Origin: Candidatus Viridilinea mediisalina
GTDB lineage: Bacteria > Chloroflexota > Chloroflexia > Chloroflexales > Chloroflexaceae
Length of the DNA: 50,148 bases
Assembly (NCBI RefSeq): GCF_002532535.1
Contig: NZ_NQWI01000030.1
Coordinates: forward strand, 1-50,148
Direction of reading: 5' to 3'
A program made the translations under genes and the position numbers. Below are positions 1 to 7,734 of this stretch, piece by piece; position 1 is the first letter of the stretch; each line of letters starts with the position of its first letter. The notes beneath the pieces were generated by a model that was not told where the DNA came from, ran no database searches, and saw only the letters and a program-made list of their open reading frames with translations.

Positions 1-63
1 GTCGTGCAATCCCTGACCGGATACCCCTACCTCCGGGAGGCGATTAATGCGGTATGTTCATAG
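1..63 (+). other. Possible 3' tail of an upstream reading frame
   Basis: The first frame is open from base 1 to a TAG at 61-63 and would encode about 20 residues ending in a plausible protein C terminus (LTGYPYLREAINAV). The other two forward frames contain stops. It could be the end of an upstream gene, or a fragment left where the following protease gene was truncated. Too short to identify. Confidence 0.2.
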
Positions 64-67
64 GTAA

Positions 68-3000
68 TTGGTATTACTCCCTGGCTATCAGCAAGCGATC
101 ACGAGTGCGATCGAGGGGCGCAACGCCGACTATGCCACCTACCAGCCCGATAGTGATTGGTATCGCTTTGAGGTCGTAAGCGGGCGCGGCTATGTGCTGG
201 AACTTTTTGATGTGGCGAGCGGACTAGGGGCCAACGGGAGAGCCTGCGATGGCTACCAGCGAGACGGGTTGGGCTTGATTGTTTATGACAACCAGCTTAG
301 CCTCTTGAACAGATCATGTACACCCAATCATCGGGATTTCAGTAGTGGCAACACACATCATACGATTCGGATTGACCCCACCGCTTCGGGCATCTTCTAT
401 GTTCAGGTCAAGCCCAACAATGCCAACGCCAGTGGGAGCTACAGTATTCGCCTCTTGCCACGCCACGATGAACCAGGGGCAAGTTGGGATGCCACAACGT
501 TCGAGCCAAACAACCATCGTTATAGCGCCTATGCGATCACCCCCGGCTACCTCAATGCCCTGACGAGCGAGATTGAGGTGCGTAACCAGAACTATTCCAC
601 CTATCAGCCCGATAGTGATTGGTATCGCTTTGAGGCGCTCAGTGGGCAGACATTTGCAATTGAGCTCTTCAATGTTGCGAATAGCTTGGGCGGAACTGGC
701 AATGCTTGCGATGGGTATCAACGCACTGGTGTAAGCCTACGCATCTACAATCCGGCTGGTACACTCGTGAGTGGCCAGTGCCCCACTGACCGGAATGTTT
801 CGGCTGGCAACGTACACCACTATGCGAATGTGATTGCAGAAACCACTGGCACCTACTACATTCGGGTAAAACCCAATAGTGATGCCGTAAGTGGCAGCTA
901 TAGTCTGCGCGTCTTGCCCAAGTATGGCGAGCCGGATGCCGCTTGGGATGGCGAGAGCTACGAACCCAACAACTCCGTTTGGAACAGCTTCCTCATTTCG
1001 CTTGGTTCGGAACATGCGATAACGAGCCAGATTGAGGCGCGCAACACCAGCTTTAGCACCTTCTTTGCCGAAAAGGACTGGTACCGCTTTGAAGCTACCG
1101 CGAGCCAAGCGTATATTGCAGAACTCTTCGACGTAGATAGTGCCTTGGGTGTGTCTGGTAACTCATGTGATGGCTATACTCGCACTGGCACAGCCATTCG
1201 CATCTACCGGCCCAACGGCACCCTCTTTGCAGGCAGTTGCGTTCCCAACGGCACCACCGGGGTTGGTAACGTGCAACACCGCGTCCTCTTTACCGCCGAG
1301 CAGAGTGATACCTACCACATCCTTGTGCGGCCCAATGGCCCGAATGCCTCCGGCAGTTACCGTTTGCGCGTCTGTGTGAATGATGGCAGTGGCGTCTGCC
1401 CCGCTGTGGTGCTGCCCACACCGACGGCGACCCATACGCCCGTTCCAAGCAATACGCCGACGGCGACCCATACGCCCGTTCCAAGCAATACGCCGACGGC
1501 AACCCACACGCCCGTTCCAAGCAATACGCCGACGGCAACCCACACGCCCGTTCCGACCAATACACCTGCGGCAACCCACACGCCCGTTCCAACCAATACG
1601 CCTATCCCGACCAATACGCCCATTCCGCAGGTTCCGTGGTTGGTACTACTCTATTTGGGTGCTGATGATATTGATCCCGAGACGCGCCAACCGACTGGCT
1701 TTGCCCGTGCGGTTGATGCGCTCCTCTTTAAGTTGCGGCGCATGCCCTACAACCCGGCGATGGAACTGGTGGTCTTTTATGACGGCCCTGCCCTGGGTGA
1801 TGCCAAGATCTACCGTTTGCGGCCTGAGGGCTTCATTGATGTAACTGAGCAGGCGGTTGCTTCACCACTCTGGCCGAGTGGTTGGACGGGTGAGCGTGGT
1901 CATCGTGAGGTGGACAGCGGCAGCATGGCAACCCTCGGCAACTTCATAGATTGGGCCCGGGCGGTCACACCGCCAGCACGCTACAGCATGCTCTCGATTG
2001 TCAATCATGGTGGTGGTTGGGCACCGGACTACAACGATCCCCCCGGACAGCCACGGGGTGGCAGTCGTGTGCAGGCGGGCGGCTGGCGTGGCCTCAGCCT
2101 TGATATGCAGAGCGGTGGAACCTCAATCTCGACCCGAGGTATTGGTCAAGCTTTAGGATCAACTCAATCCTTTGATCTCGTCTTCTACGATGCATGTCTG
2201 ATGGGCATGATCGAGACGGCCTACGAGATCCGTGATAGCGCCGACTACCTCGTCGCGGGGCAGAACATGCTCTTTGCCGAACTGCCCTACCAGATCTATC
2301 TGAGTCGGCACTACCTTAATGCGACCACAACGCCTAGGCAGTTGGCTGCTCGGATCGTGACGCTCTACAATCTAGGCGTAAATCCGCGCCTTAACCCCTT
2401 CACCATCGCCGCCCTTGACCTACGGCAATTGCGTACAAGTCGGCCAGACAATCTCGCCGTGCGAGTCAACACGCTGGCCGAAGCGCTGCTAGAGGCGCTA
2501 CCCGACCCAACCACACCCAACGATCCATTAGTACGGGTGCTGCTCCGTACCTATGATGCAACCCAGAAGTTTGACTATGATAGCAGTATGACGATTGATC
2601 CACGCGATGGTTACGCCGATCTTGTGGATTTCGCGCGGCGTCTCAGTGAGAGTAGTGATCAGGCACTACCCGTGGCTGCCCGTGAAGCGGCCCTAGCCGT
2701 AGTGCAAGCTGCAGTCGGCAGCGACCAGCCAGTCATTTTTGCCAACCGGGCGGTAAGCGGGGTCTACCAAGGCAATATTTGGCAACTGAACGGAGCCAAC
2801 GGCCTCTCTATCTTCCTGCCGCTTGGTGAGCGGGACGAACGTCCAACTAGGATCATCCGCGTAGGTGGCAAAGATCAGGCCGTCTCCGAGCCACAGTTGC
2901 CCTACTATCTTGATCCCAACCAGTTGGCCTTCACCCGTGATGTGCCAGCCTGGGGGCAACTGCTCGAACGGATGGAGGCGAGTGTCCTCATCCGCCGCAC

Positions 3001-3124
3001 CGGCCCCTATGTAGCACCCTCACCCTCGCTCGCCAATAGCGTTGAGTTTGATGATCGAACCTTCAAATCCGCAGAGCTATTGCATGGAATCCATACGGTC
3101 TATTTGCCCTTAACGGTGCGCTGA
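68..3124 (+). CDS. Clostripain-family (C11) cysteine protease with N-terminal beta-sandwich repeats, 5'-truncated
   Basis: Predicted cell-surface or secreted peptidase. Three ~150-residue repeats (roughly residues 1-130, 130-275, 275-435) each contain a D-S-D-W-Y-R-F-E type strand and an RVLP end, like bacterial pre-peptidase C-terminal beta-sandwich domains. A Pro/Thr linker follows (about 451-525). Residues ~530-960 form the peptidase C11 domain, with the expected catalytic pair visible: His647 in SIVNHGGGW and Cys710 in YDACLMGM. C11 enzymes cleave after basic residues. The only start in frame is a TTG at 68, just after an in-frame TAA at 65-67. It falls inside the first repeat, with no signal peptide and no EPNN lead-in as seen in repeats 2 and 3. 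The 5' end is therefore probably missing or frameshifted. The family call is firm; the integrity of the N terminus is doubtful. Confidence 0.85.
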   Translation: MVLLPGYQQAITSAIEGRNADYATYQPDSDWYRFEVVSGRGYVLELFDVASGLGANGRACDGYQRDGLGLIVYDNQLSLLNRSCTPNHRDFSSGNTHHTIRIDPTASGIFYVQVKPNNANASGSYSIRLLPRHDEPGASWDATTFEPNNHRYSAYAITPGYLNALTSEIEVRNQNYSTYQPDSDWYRFEALSGQTFAIELFNVANSLGGTGNACDGYQRTGVSLRIYNPAGTLVSGQCPTDRNVSAGNVHHYANVIAETTGTYYIRVKPNSDAVSGSYSLRVLPKYGEPDAAWDGESYEPNNSVWNSFLISLGSEHAITSQIEARNTSFSTFFAEKDWYRFEATASQAYIAELFDVDSALGVSGNSCDGYTRTGTAIRIYRPNGTLFAGSCVPNGTTGVGNVQHRVLFTAEQSDTYHILVRPNGPNASGSYRLRVCVNDGSGVCPAVVLPTPTATHTPVPSNTPTATHTPVPSNTPTATHTPVPSNTPTATHTPVPTNTPAATHTPVPTNTPIPTNTPIPQVPWLVLLYLGADDIDPETRQPTGFARAVDALLFKLRRMPYNPAMELVVFYDGPALGDAKIYRLRPEGFIDVTEQAVASPLWPSGWTGERGHREVDSGSMATLGNFIDWARAVTPPARYSMLSIVNHGGGWAPDYNDPPGQPRGGSRVQAGGWRGLSLDMQSGGTSISTRGIGQALGSTQSFDLVFYDACLMGMIETAYEIRDSADYLVAGQNMLFAELPYQIYLSRHYLNATTTPRQLAARIVTLYNLGVNPRLNPFTIAALDLRQLRTSRPDNLAVRVNTLAEALLEALPDPTTPNDPLVRVLLRTYDATQKFDYDSSMTIDPRDGYADLVDFARRLSESSDQALPVAAREAALAVVQAAVGSDQPVIFANRAVSGVYQGNIWQLNGANGLSIFLPLGERDERPTRIIRVGGKDQAVSEPQLPYYLDPNQLAFTRDVPAWGQLLERMEASVLIRRTGPYVAPSPSLANSVEFDDRTFKSAELLHGIHTVYLPLTVR
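1418..1630 (+). repeat. 36-bp coding tandem repeat (Pro/Thr linker)
   Basis: Five in-frame 36-bp units begin at 1418, 1454, 1490, 1526 and 1562, followed by a partial unit. They encode [12 protein letters not shown]-type dodecapeptides. The last units vary (PSN to PTN, PTA to PAA). The repeat links the beta-sandwich repeats to the C11 domain; such PT-rich linkers typically span the cell envelope of secreted Chloroflexi proteins. Confidence 0.9.
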
Positions 3125-3133
3125 GCCATACCC

Positions 3134-3766
3134 CTAGATTACCAACTCATAGCCAATCCCACGGCGGGTACGGATCAGATCAAGATCGGGTGCTGCTTTA
3201 CGCAGCACCCGTCGTAAGCCATTGAGCGCCTGATCGAGCGCGCCTGAGTCTAAACCGGGATCAAAATCGCGCCCCCAGAGCGCCTCAGCGCAACTCTCGC
3301 GGCTACAGACCGAGCCCAGATGCTGGTAGAGATGCAACAGGAGCTGGTACTGGCTCTTGGTTAGGTGCAAGGGCTGGTGGTTAAGCCAGAAGGTCAAGGC
3401 TCGTTCATCATAGCGCAAGATATTACTATTGTATGCAGTAGAATCGGGATCAACAAAGCGCAGTATTGGCGTTGGCGAACCCAAACCGATCAGATCATCA
3501 TTGATTAAGGTATGGGAGTCGGTGAGCTGGCGGCCATTGACAAAGGTACCATTGACGCTGCCGGCATCGCGCAAGATGTAGCGCGGGCCACTCGGTTCAA
3601 TCTGGGCATGGAGGCGCGAAATTTTCGCTCCGCGCACCAGAATCTGGCAGCCGCGCCCACGGCCAAGCATACAAGTCTCGCTACCAAGGTAAAACTCAGC
3701 GGGCGTAATGCTCTCCTCCATGGCTAGGAGCAGCGCGATGTCGTTGGGTTGGCTCTCTGCTTGCAT
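3134..3766 (-). CDS. FHA domain - winged-helix (OmpR-type) regulator
   Basis: 210-residue cytoplasmic protein. Residues ~30-100 are a forkhead-associated phosphothreonine-binding domain with the conserved set visible: R36 in MLGRGRG, S50-R51-x-H53, N72-G and N77-G. Residues ~120-210 match the OmpR/PhoB C-terminal DNA-binding winged helix (LTKSQYQLLLHLYQ, then RTRRGIGYELVI). It is likely a transcription factor gated by phospho-Thr peptides rather than by an aspartyl receiver. The Ser/Thr kinase gene just beyond it on the same strand is the obvious candidate partner (inference). The start is supported by AAGGAG seven bases upstream. It converges with the protease gene, leaving only 9 bp between the stops. 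Confidence 0.88.
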   Translation of the reverse strand: MQAESQPNDIALLLAMEESITPAEFYLGSETCMLGRGRGCQILVRGAKISRLHAQIEPSGPRYILRDAGSVNGTFVNGRQLTDSHTLINDDLIGLGSPTPILRFVDPDSTAYNSNILRYDERALTFWLNHQPLHLTKSQYQLLLHLYQHLGSVCSRESCAEALWGRDFDPGLDSGALDQALNGLRRVLRKAAPDLDLIRTRRGIGYELVI

Positions 3767-3887
3767 TTTGGAACTCCTTCCCCAAGCTCACAATTCTCAA
3801 AGGTAATTGTGAGTTTTATGCGCTGGAAGTTGCCTGTACGAAGGGTATCATACGTTGTGAGGGCAGGATACAGAGACGAGGAAGTAG

Positions 3888-3920
3888 GAGAGAGGAAGTA
3901 GGAAGTAGGAAATAGTAATG
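3888..3920. repeat. Short GGAAGTA-type heptamer array
   Basis: A degenerate array of GGAAGTA/GGAAATA heptamers with GGAGAGA variants, between the FHA regulator and the small ORF at 4048. The same heptamer family forms the long array at 16133-16348 and a short run at 28350-28376. Confidence 0.7.
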
Positions 3921-3943
3921 CTTTGCCTCCTCCGAAAAACTTC

Positions 3944-3986
3944 TTTCCTTCGGCTTTGGCGGCGAAGCCGCCAAAGCCGAAGGAAA
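3944..3986. repeat. GGCGGC-tip hairpin, copy 1
   Basis: Perfect 20-bp stem (3944-3963 with 3967-3986) around a GAA loop. The tip is GGCGGC-GAA-GCCGCC and the arm reads TTTCCTTCGGCTTT. It is followed at 3996-4012 by the companion mini-hairpin TTGGGGC-GTA-GCCCCAA, which recurs in other cassettes. Confidence 0.85.
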
Positions 3987-4047
3987 CATGAGGGTTTGGG
4001 GCGTAGCCCCAACAAAGGCATCTGAATCAAGCGGAAGGGAAAACACC

Positions 4048-4287
4048 ATGCTCTTGCGTAAACCCAATCTCTACGGGGCGACAGTTGAAGCGACGGGCTG
4101 CATCTTGGATGCAGAGGGACAAGCGACGGGCTGGTGGGTGAGTGACGATGGGCGCACGTTGGTAGATATTCATCATCGCGTGGTAGGAACCATTACGCTG
4201 CGTGGGCGTGTCTATGATCAGCGGGGGCAATTTATGGCTGATGTGGTACGTTACGATTATATCCTGCGCCAGAATGAATTGGGATAA
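4048..4287 (+). CDS. Small conserved-looking hypothetical protein
   Basis: 79 residues if started at the ATG at 4048, preceded by GGAAGGG at good spacing. The upstream ATG at 3988 lies inside a repeat hairpin and is unlikely. The sequence is beta-rich with repeated G-x-x-x-D/V patterns (GTITLRGRVYDQRGQF) and resembles short SH3-like or barrel-forming domains, but I do not recognise a family. Its last 56 bases overlap the 3' end of the convergent kinase gene, an unusual arrangement that lowers confidence. Confidence 0.45.
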   Translation: MLLRKPNLYGATVEATGCILDAEGQATGWWVSDDGRTLVDIHHRVVGTITLRGRVYDQRGQFMADVVRYDYILRQNELG

Positions 4288-7200
4288 ATGCTTCAAGAAG
4301 CGCAATTAAATGGCTGATATGTTGTTCACGAGCTAGTTCCAGGCTGCGCTGCGTGTAGTGCAAAGCTGCTGTATGCTCCCCCTGAGCCTTAGCTAGGCGC
4401 GCACAAGCCCATAAGGTCAGTGCAAGATCATAGGGATCGCCGTGTTGCTCGGTGAGCTGCAATGCCTGTGTTAGGGCTTGGTTGGCCTCGCGTAGATCAC
4501 CCAAGGCTATATGGGCCTCACCATAGACCCGTAGGGCAGACGCTTCGAGGGTTATCTGACCAAGCTCGCGCACAAGCTGAAGCGCCTTGGTGCCGTGGCT
4601 CAGGGCGGACATAGCCTGAGTCTGGGCCAAAGCTACATCACCCAGGAGTATGATGCAGCGCACATGTTCACTCTGTTCACCTAGTTCTGTAAAGATGGCA
4701 CTAGCCGCAACGAGATTCTGTTCGGCCATCGTGAACTCATGTGTTTCGTAGTACAATTGACCTAAGCTTAACATAATTGAAGCAAGTGAACCACGAAGCT
4801 GGTGGCGGGTGGCCAGATCGCGGGCGGCAATGAGGTTTTGCAGCGCCAATTCAGGTGTTCCGCTGGCCAACTGGATCATCGCCAGGGTGTTGAGTGTATC
4901 TACCTGATCCAGTTGATGACCAAGTTGCATTCTAATCTGTAGACTTTCATTGAGGCAACTCTGCGAGCGAGCGAGCTTGCCACTCAAGGAGTGAAAGTGG
5001 CCCACATTGTGCAGCACCCGGGCAGTGAGGAGGCGATCACCCGCTTGCCGCGCAAGGCCAAGGCTCGTTTCGAGCATAATCACCGCTTGCTCATAGTTGC
5101 CATGCTGTCCTACAAGGGTTGCAAGACGCTGCAAGAGTGCGGCCCGTTCAGCGGGGGCGGCTGGTTCCGGTGGCAGTGTGGCTAGGCCCGCCTCACATGC
5201 TTGCTGAGCACCTACGTGATCATTGCGACGCATCAGGATTTCAGCCAACTGTGCGTAGAGCCGAGCCGCTTCAGTCTGAATCGGTGAATTCGCAGAATCG
5301 AGCGCCAACAACAAGCCTTGACGGCAGTAGGCTTCGGTACGCTCGTAGTCACCGTGGCGCGCATAGATGCGCGCCAGCAGCCGGTAGCGACGCGCCCGGC
5401 GTACCGGTGTTTCCGTTACCGTCTCAGCGAGCGCACGCTCCAAAAGGCTACATGCCAATTGGTCACGATCGAGGCGGGCCAACGCCTCGCCATGCACGGT
5501 CCAGAGGGCCACGCGCAGTTCGGGCGTGAGCGCATGAGCATCAAGGCTGGCCGCAAGCTCTTCAACTTCACCAGCTTGCCCTTGGTTGAAGAAGCGCCAG
5601 GGCGTAGTGGTGAGTAGGGTTGCCGCTTGCTGTACATCATCGGCGCGGGCATAGTGGCGCGCCGCCGCTAGGGTATCGTTGCGCCGCACCAAGTAAGCGC
5701 CTGCACGCCGGTGGCGCTCGCGCCGCCGCCGTGCTCCTTGCAGATCATAGTAGAAGGCTTGGACCATCGCGTGCTGCCGGTAGCACAGTCCCCCCGCCTG
5801 TGGTTCGACAATCAGCAATTGGCGCTGACTGAGGCTTGTCAGTTCGCGGCGCACTCCTTCATCTTCTAGGATAGCCTCAATCAGTGGACGTGGCCCCCCA
5901 TAGCCCAACAACAGCGCCACCGCTTCCATCACTTCACGCTCACTGGGGCTTAGGCGGGCATCCACCTCGTGTAGCAGATACGCTTCAAGGGCGATGGTCT
6001 CGTTCAGATGGGTGAGCAGGGTTTGGCGTTCGTGGCTCTGCTGGAGCGACTCCATCGCCAGGATAAGAAACTGCGGGTTACCCTCGGTGCTGCGCCAGAG
6101 TTGTTCACTCTCACTGGCATTCAAATCGAGTTGGTTTTGGGTCAAGAGGGCCTGGGTTGTTGCGAGGTTCAAGCCGTGCAGTCCCACCAGTTCGTTGGTT
6201 GCGACAAATGCAGGCTGGGTGCGTGCCGTGGCCAGCAGGCTCGGCGGTTGTGGGGCCACAACACGCCGCAGGCGTTCGATTACACGCACAATCGCCGGAT
6301 CATCCACAACTACATGGAGATCATCAAGGCAGAGCAGACTCCCCGCTAGGGCCGGTGCTTGGGCCACATACTCAACTAGGATGTCAGGGGTGGTAGGTTG
6401 ACCAGCTTGGTAGTGGCGCTGAATTTGACGCCATGCCGTCGGATAGCCTCGTTGGGCTAACCAACCTGCCATGTGGTTCAGCAGGCGATCCGCACCTTCA
6501 CCGGGTTGAAAATGGTGCCAAAAGACCTGATCTGGATGGGGGTAGCGGTGGGCCAATGCAACCGCCAAGCTAGTTTTGCCCACACCCGGCATGCCGCAGA
6601 GAAGCACGAAGTGGTCGCTGGCGAGTTGGGCTTCAAGTCGCGCCAATTCTGCTTCACGCCCAAAGAGCGTCGGCTTGGTAGGGAGCTGATTGGGCAGAGG
6701 TGGTGGAGGCAGATTGGCCGACTCCAACAGATCATCAAGCAAGGTCAGTAGCTCTGCTGCATGGGGGCGCGCAGCTACATGGTGTGCCATGCAGCGCTGA
6801 ATGAGCTGATCAACCGCTGGACGCAACGTAGGATTAAGGGTTAGGGCGGGAATAAGCGGCTGATGAAAGGGCGGCGGAGCGTGGTTGGTGAGCAATTCGT
6901 AGAGCGTTGCGCCCAAGGCAAAGACATCCGAACGAGGTTCAGGCTTGCCCGCAAGCTGCTCCGGCGGCATATAGCCGTGGGTGCCGCCCCAATCCTGCTC
7001 AGGGTGCTGCGCTTGATCGCGGGCCAACCCAAAATCAATCAGAAAGACCCGTCCGGTCGCGTCGAGCATCATATTCGAGGGCTTGAGATCGCGGTGCAGA
7101 ATTGGCCCTTGGTCATGCTCGTGCATATAGACCAGCGCAGCACATGCATCACGTACATAGCGCAGAGCCTCCGCTTCGGGCAGTGGTACTACCTGGCGCT

Positions 7201-7645
7201 TTAGAATGCGATCTAGGCTCTTGCCCGTGACATACTTCATCACGAGGCACTGCTCTTGGGGGAGATACTGGTAGATCTCTGGAATGTTGGGATGGCCTGG
7301 GTTATTCAGGGCCACTAAGAGGCGCGCCTCACGCTCAAAGTTGGTGTTGATCTGGCTTAGTAGGGTTTCAGGCGTATTAGGTTGGATGCTCAGACGCTTG
7401 ATCAGGCAGAGCCGTCGCCAATGTTGGAGGTCCTCGGCTAGGTAGGCTTCACCAAAGCCGCCCTTGCCAATCAATTGTTGGATGGCATAGCGCCCATCGC
7501 TACCCAACACCGCACCTAATTTGAGGGGCGCTCGGACTTGAGGCACTGCTGAGGTATCAACAAGCCAATGCCCACAATAGCCACAATAGCGTGCTTGGGC
7601 ACGGTTGTGGTGAGTGCAATGGTGGCAGATACGAGCATGCATCAT
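4232..7645 (-). CDS. Ser/Thr protein kinase - STAND/AAA ATPase - TPR signalling protein with N-terminal zinc ribbon
   Basis: About 1137 residues from the ATG at 7645; the open frame runs to 7726, but the zinc ribbon starts just after 7645. Order of domains: a C-x2-C...C-x2-C ribbon (C7, C10, C21, C24), then a PknB-type kinase (~53-310) with GKGGFGEAY, Lys83, HRDLKPSN (Asp186) and DFG (Asp204), all catalytic residues present. Next comes a P-loop ATPase with GMPGVGKTS (Lys357), and a long alpha-helical TPR region from ~700 to the end. The layout matches STAND-type regulators: TPRs sense, the NTPase switches and the kinase outputs. It probably phosphorylates partners such as the adjacent FHA regulator (inference). 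It diverges from the glycosyltransferase gene at 7735. Confidence 0.9.
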   Translation of the reverse strand: MMHARICHHCTHHNRAQARYCGYCGHWLVDTSAVPQVRAPLKLGAVLGSDGRYAIQQLIGKGGFGEAYLAEDLQHWRRLCLIKRLSIQPNTPETLLSQINTNFEREARLLVALNNPGHPNIPEIYQYLPQEQCLVMKYVTGKSLDRILKRQVVPLPEAEALRYVRDACAALVYMHEHDQGPILHRDLKPSNMMLDATGRVFLIDFGLARDQAQHPEQDWGGTHGYMPPEQLAGKPEPRSDVFALGATLYELLTNHAPPPFHQPLIPALTLNPTLRPAVDQLIQRCMAHHVAARPHAAELLTLLDDLLESANLPPPPLPNQLPTKPTLFGREAELARLEAQLASDHFVLLCGMPGVGKTSLAVALAHRYPHPDQVFWHHFQPGEGADRLLNHMAGWLAQRGYPTAWRQIQRHYQAGQPTTPDILVEYVAQAPALAGSLLCLDDLHVVVDDPAIVRVIERLRRVVAPQPPSLLATARTQPAFVATNELVGLHGLNLATTQALLTQNQLDLNASESEQLWRSTEGNPQFLILAMESLQQSHERQTLLTHLNETIALEAYLLHEVDARLSPSEREVMEAVALLLGYGGPRPLIEAILEDEGVRRELTSLSQRQLLIVEPQAGGLCYRQHAMVQAFYYDLQGARRRRERHRRAGAYLVRRNDTLAAARHYARADDVQQAATLLTTTPWRFFNQGQAGEVEELAASLDAHALTPELRVALWTVHGEALARLDRDQLACSLLERALAETVTETPVRRARRYRLLARIYARHGDYERTEAYCRQGLLLALDSANSPIQTEAARLYAQLAEILMRRNDHVGAQQACEAGLATLPPEPAAPAERAALLQRLATLVGQHGNYEQAVIMLETSLGLARQAGDRLLTARVLHNVGHFHSLSGKLARSQSCLNESLQIRMQLGHQLDQVDTLNTLAMIQLASGTPELALQNLIAARDLATRHQLRGSLASIMLSLGQLYYETHEFTMAEQNLVAASAIFTELGEQSEHVRCIILLGDVALAQTQAMSALSHGTKALQLVRELGQITLEASALRVYGEAHIALGDLREANQALTQALQLTEQHGDPYDLALTLWACARLAKAQGEHTAALHYTQRSLELAREQHISHLIALLEAFIPIHSGAGYNRNVPHQP

Positions 7646-7699
7646 AAGGGAAGTATACGGGAAATAGGCAATCGGTTTGCGGCATTTCCTGCCTCCTCG

Positions 7700-7727
7700 T
7701 TGCTGTCGCTTTCCCTCATGGTACAAT
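7700..7727 (+). promoter_or_regulatory. Sigma70-like promoter of the GT39 gene, extended -10
   Basis: TTGCTG (7700-7705), 16-bp spacer, TACAAT (7722-7727) preceded by TGG, an extended -10. The predicted start of transcription is at about 7734-7735, which is the ATG itself. No Shine-Dalgarno sequence lies between, so the mRNA may be leaderless. Confidence 0.5.
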
Positions 7728-7734
7728 CGTCAGT

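Noticed and set aside
7646-7726. Longer N terminus for the Ser/Thr kinase
   Set aside because: It would overlap the divergent promoter region of the GT39 gene and adds only a basic, unconserved stretch before the zinc ribbon.
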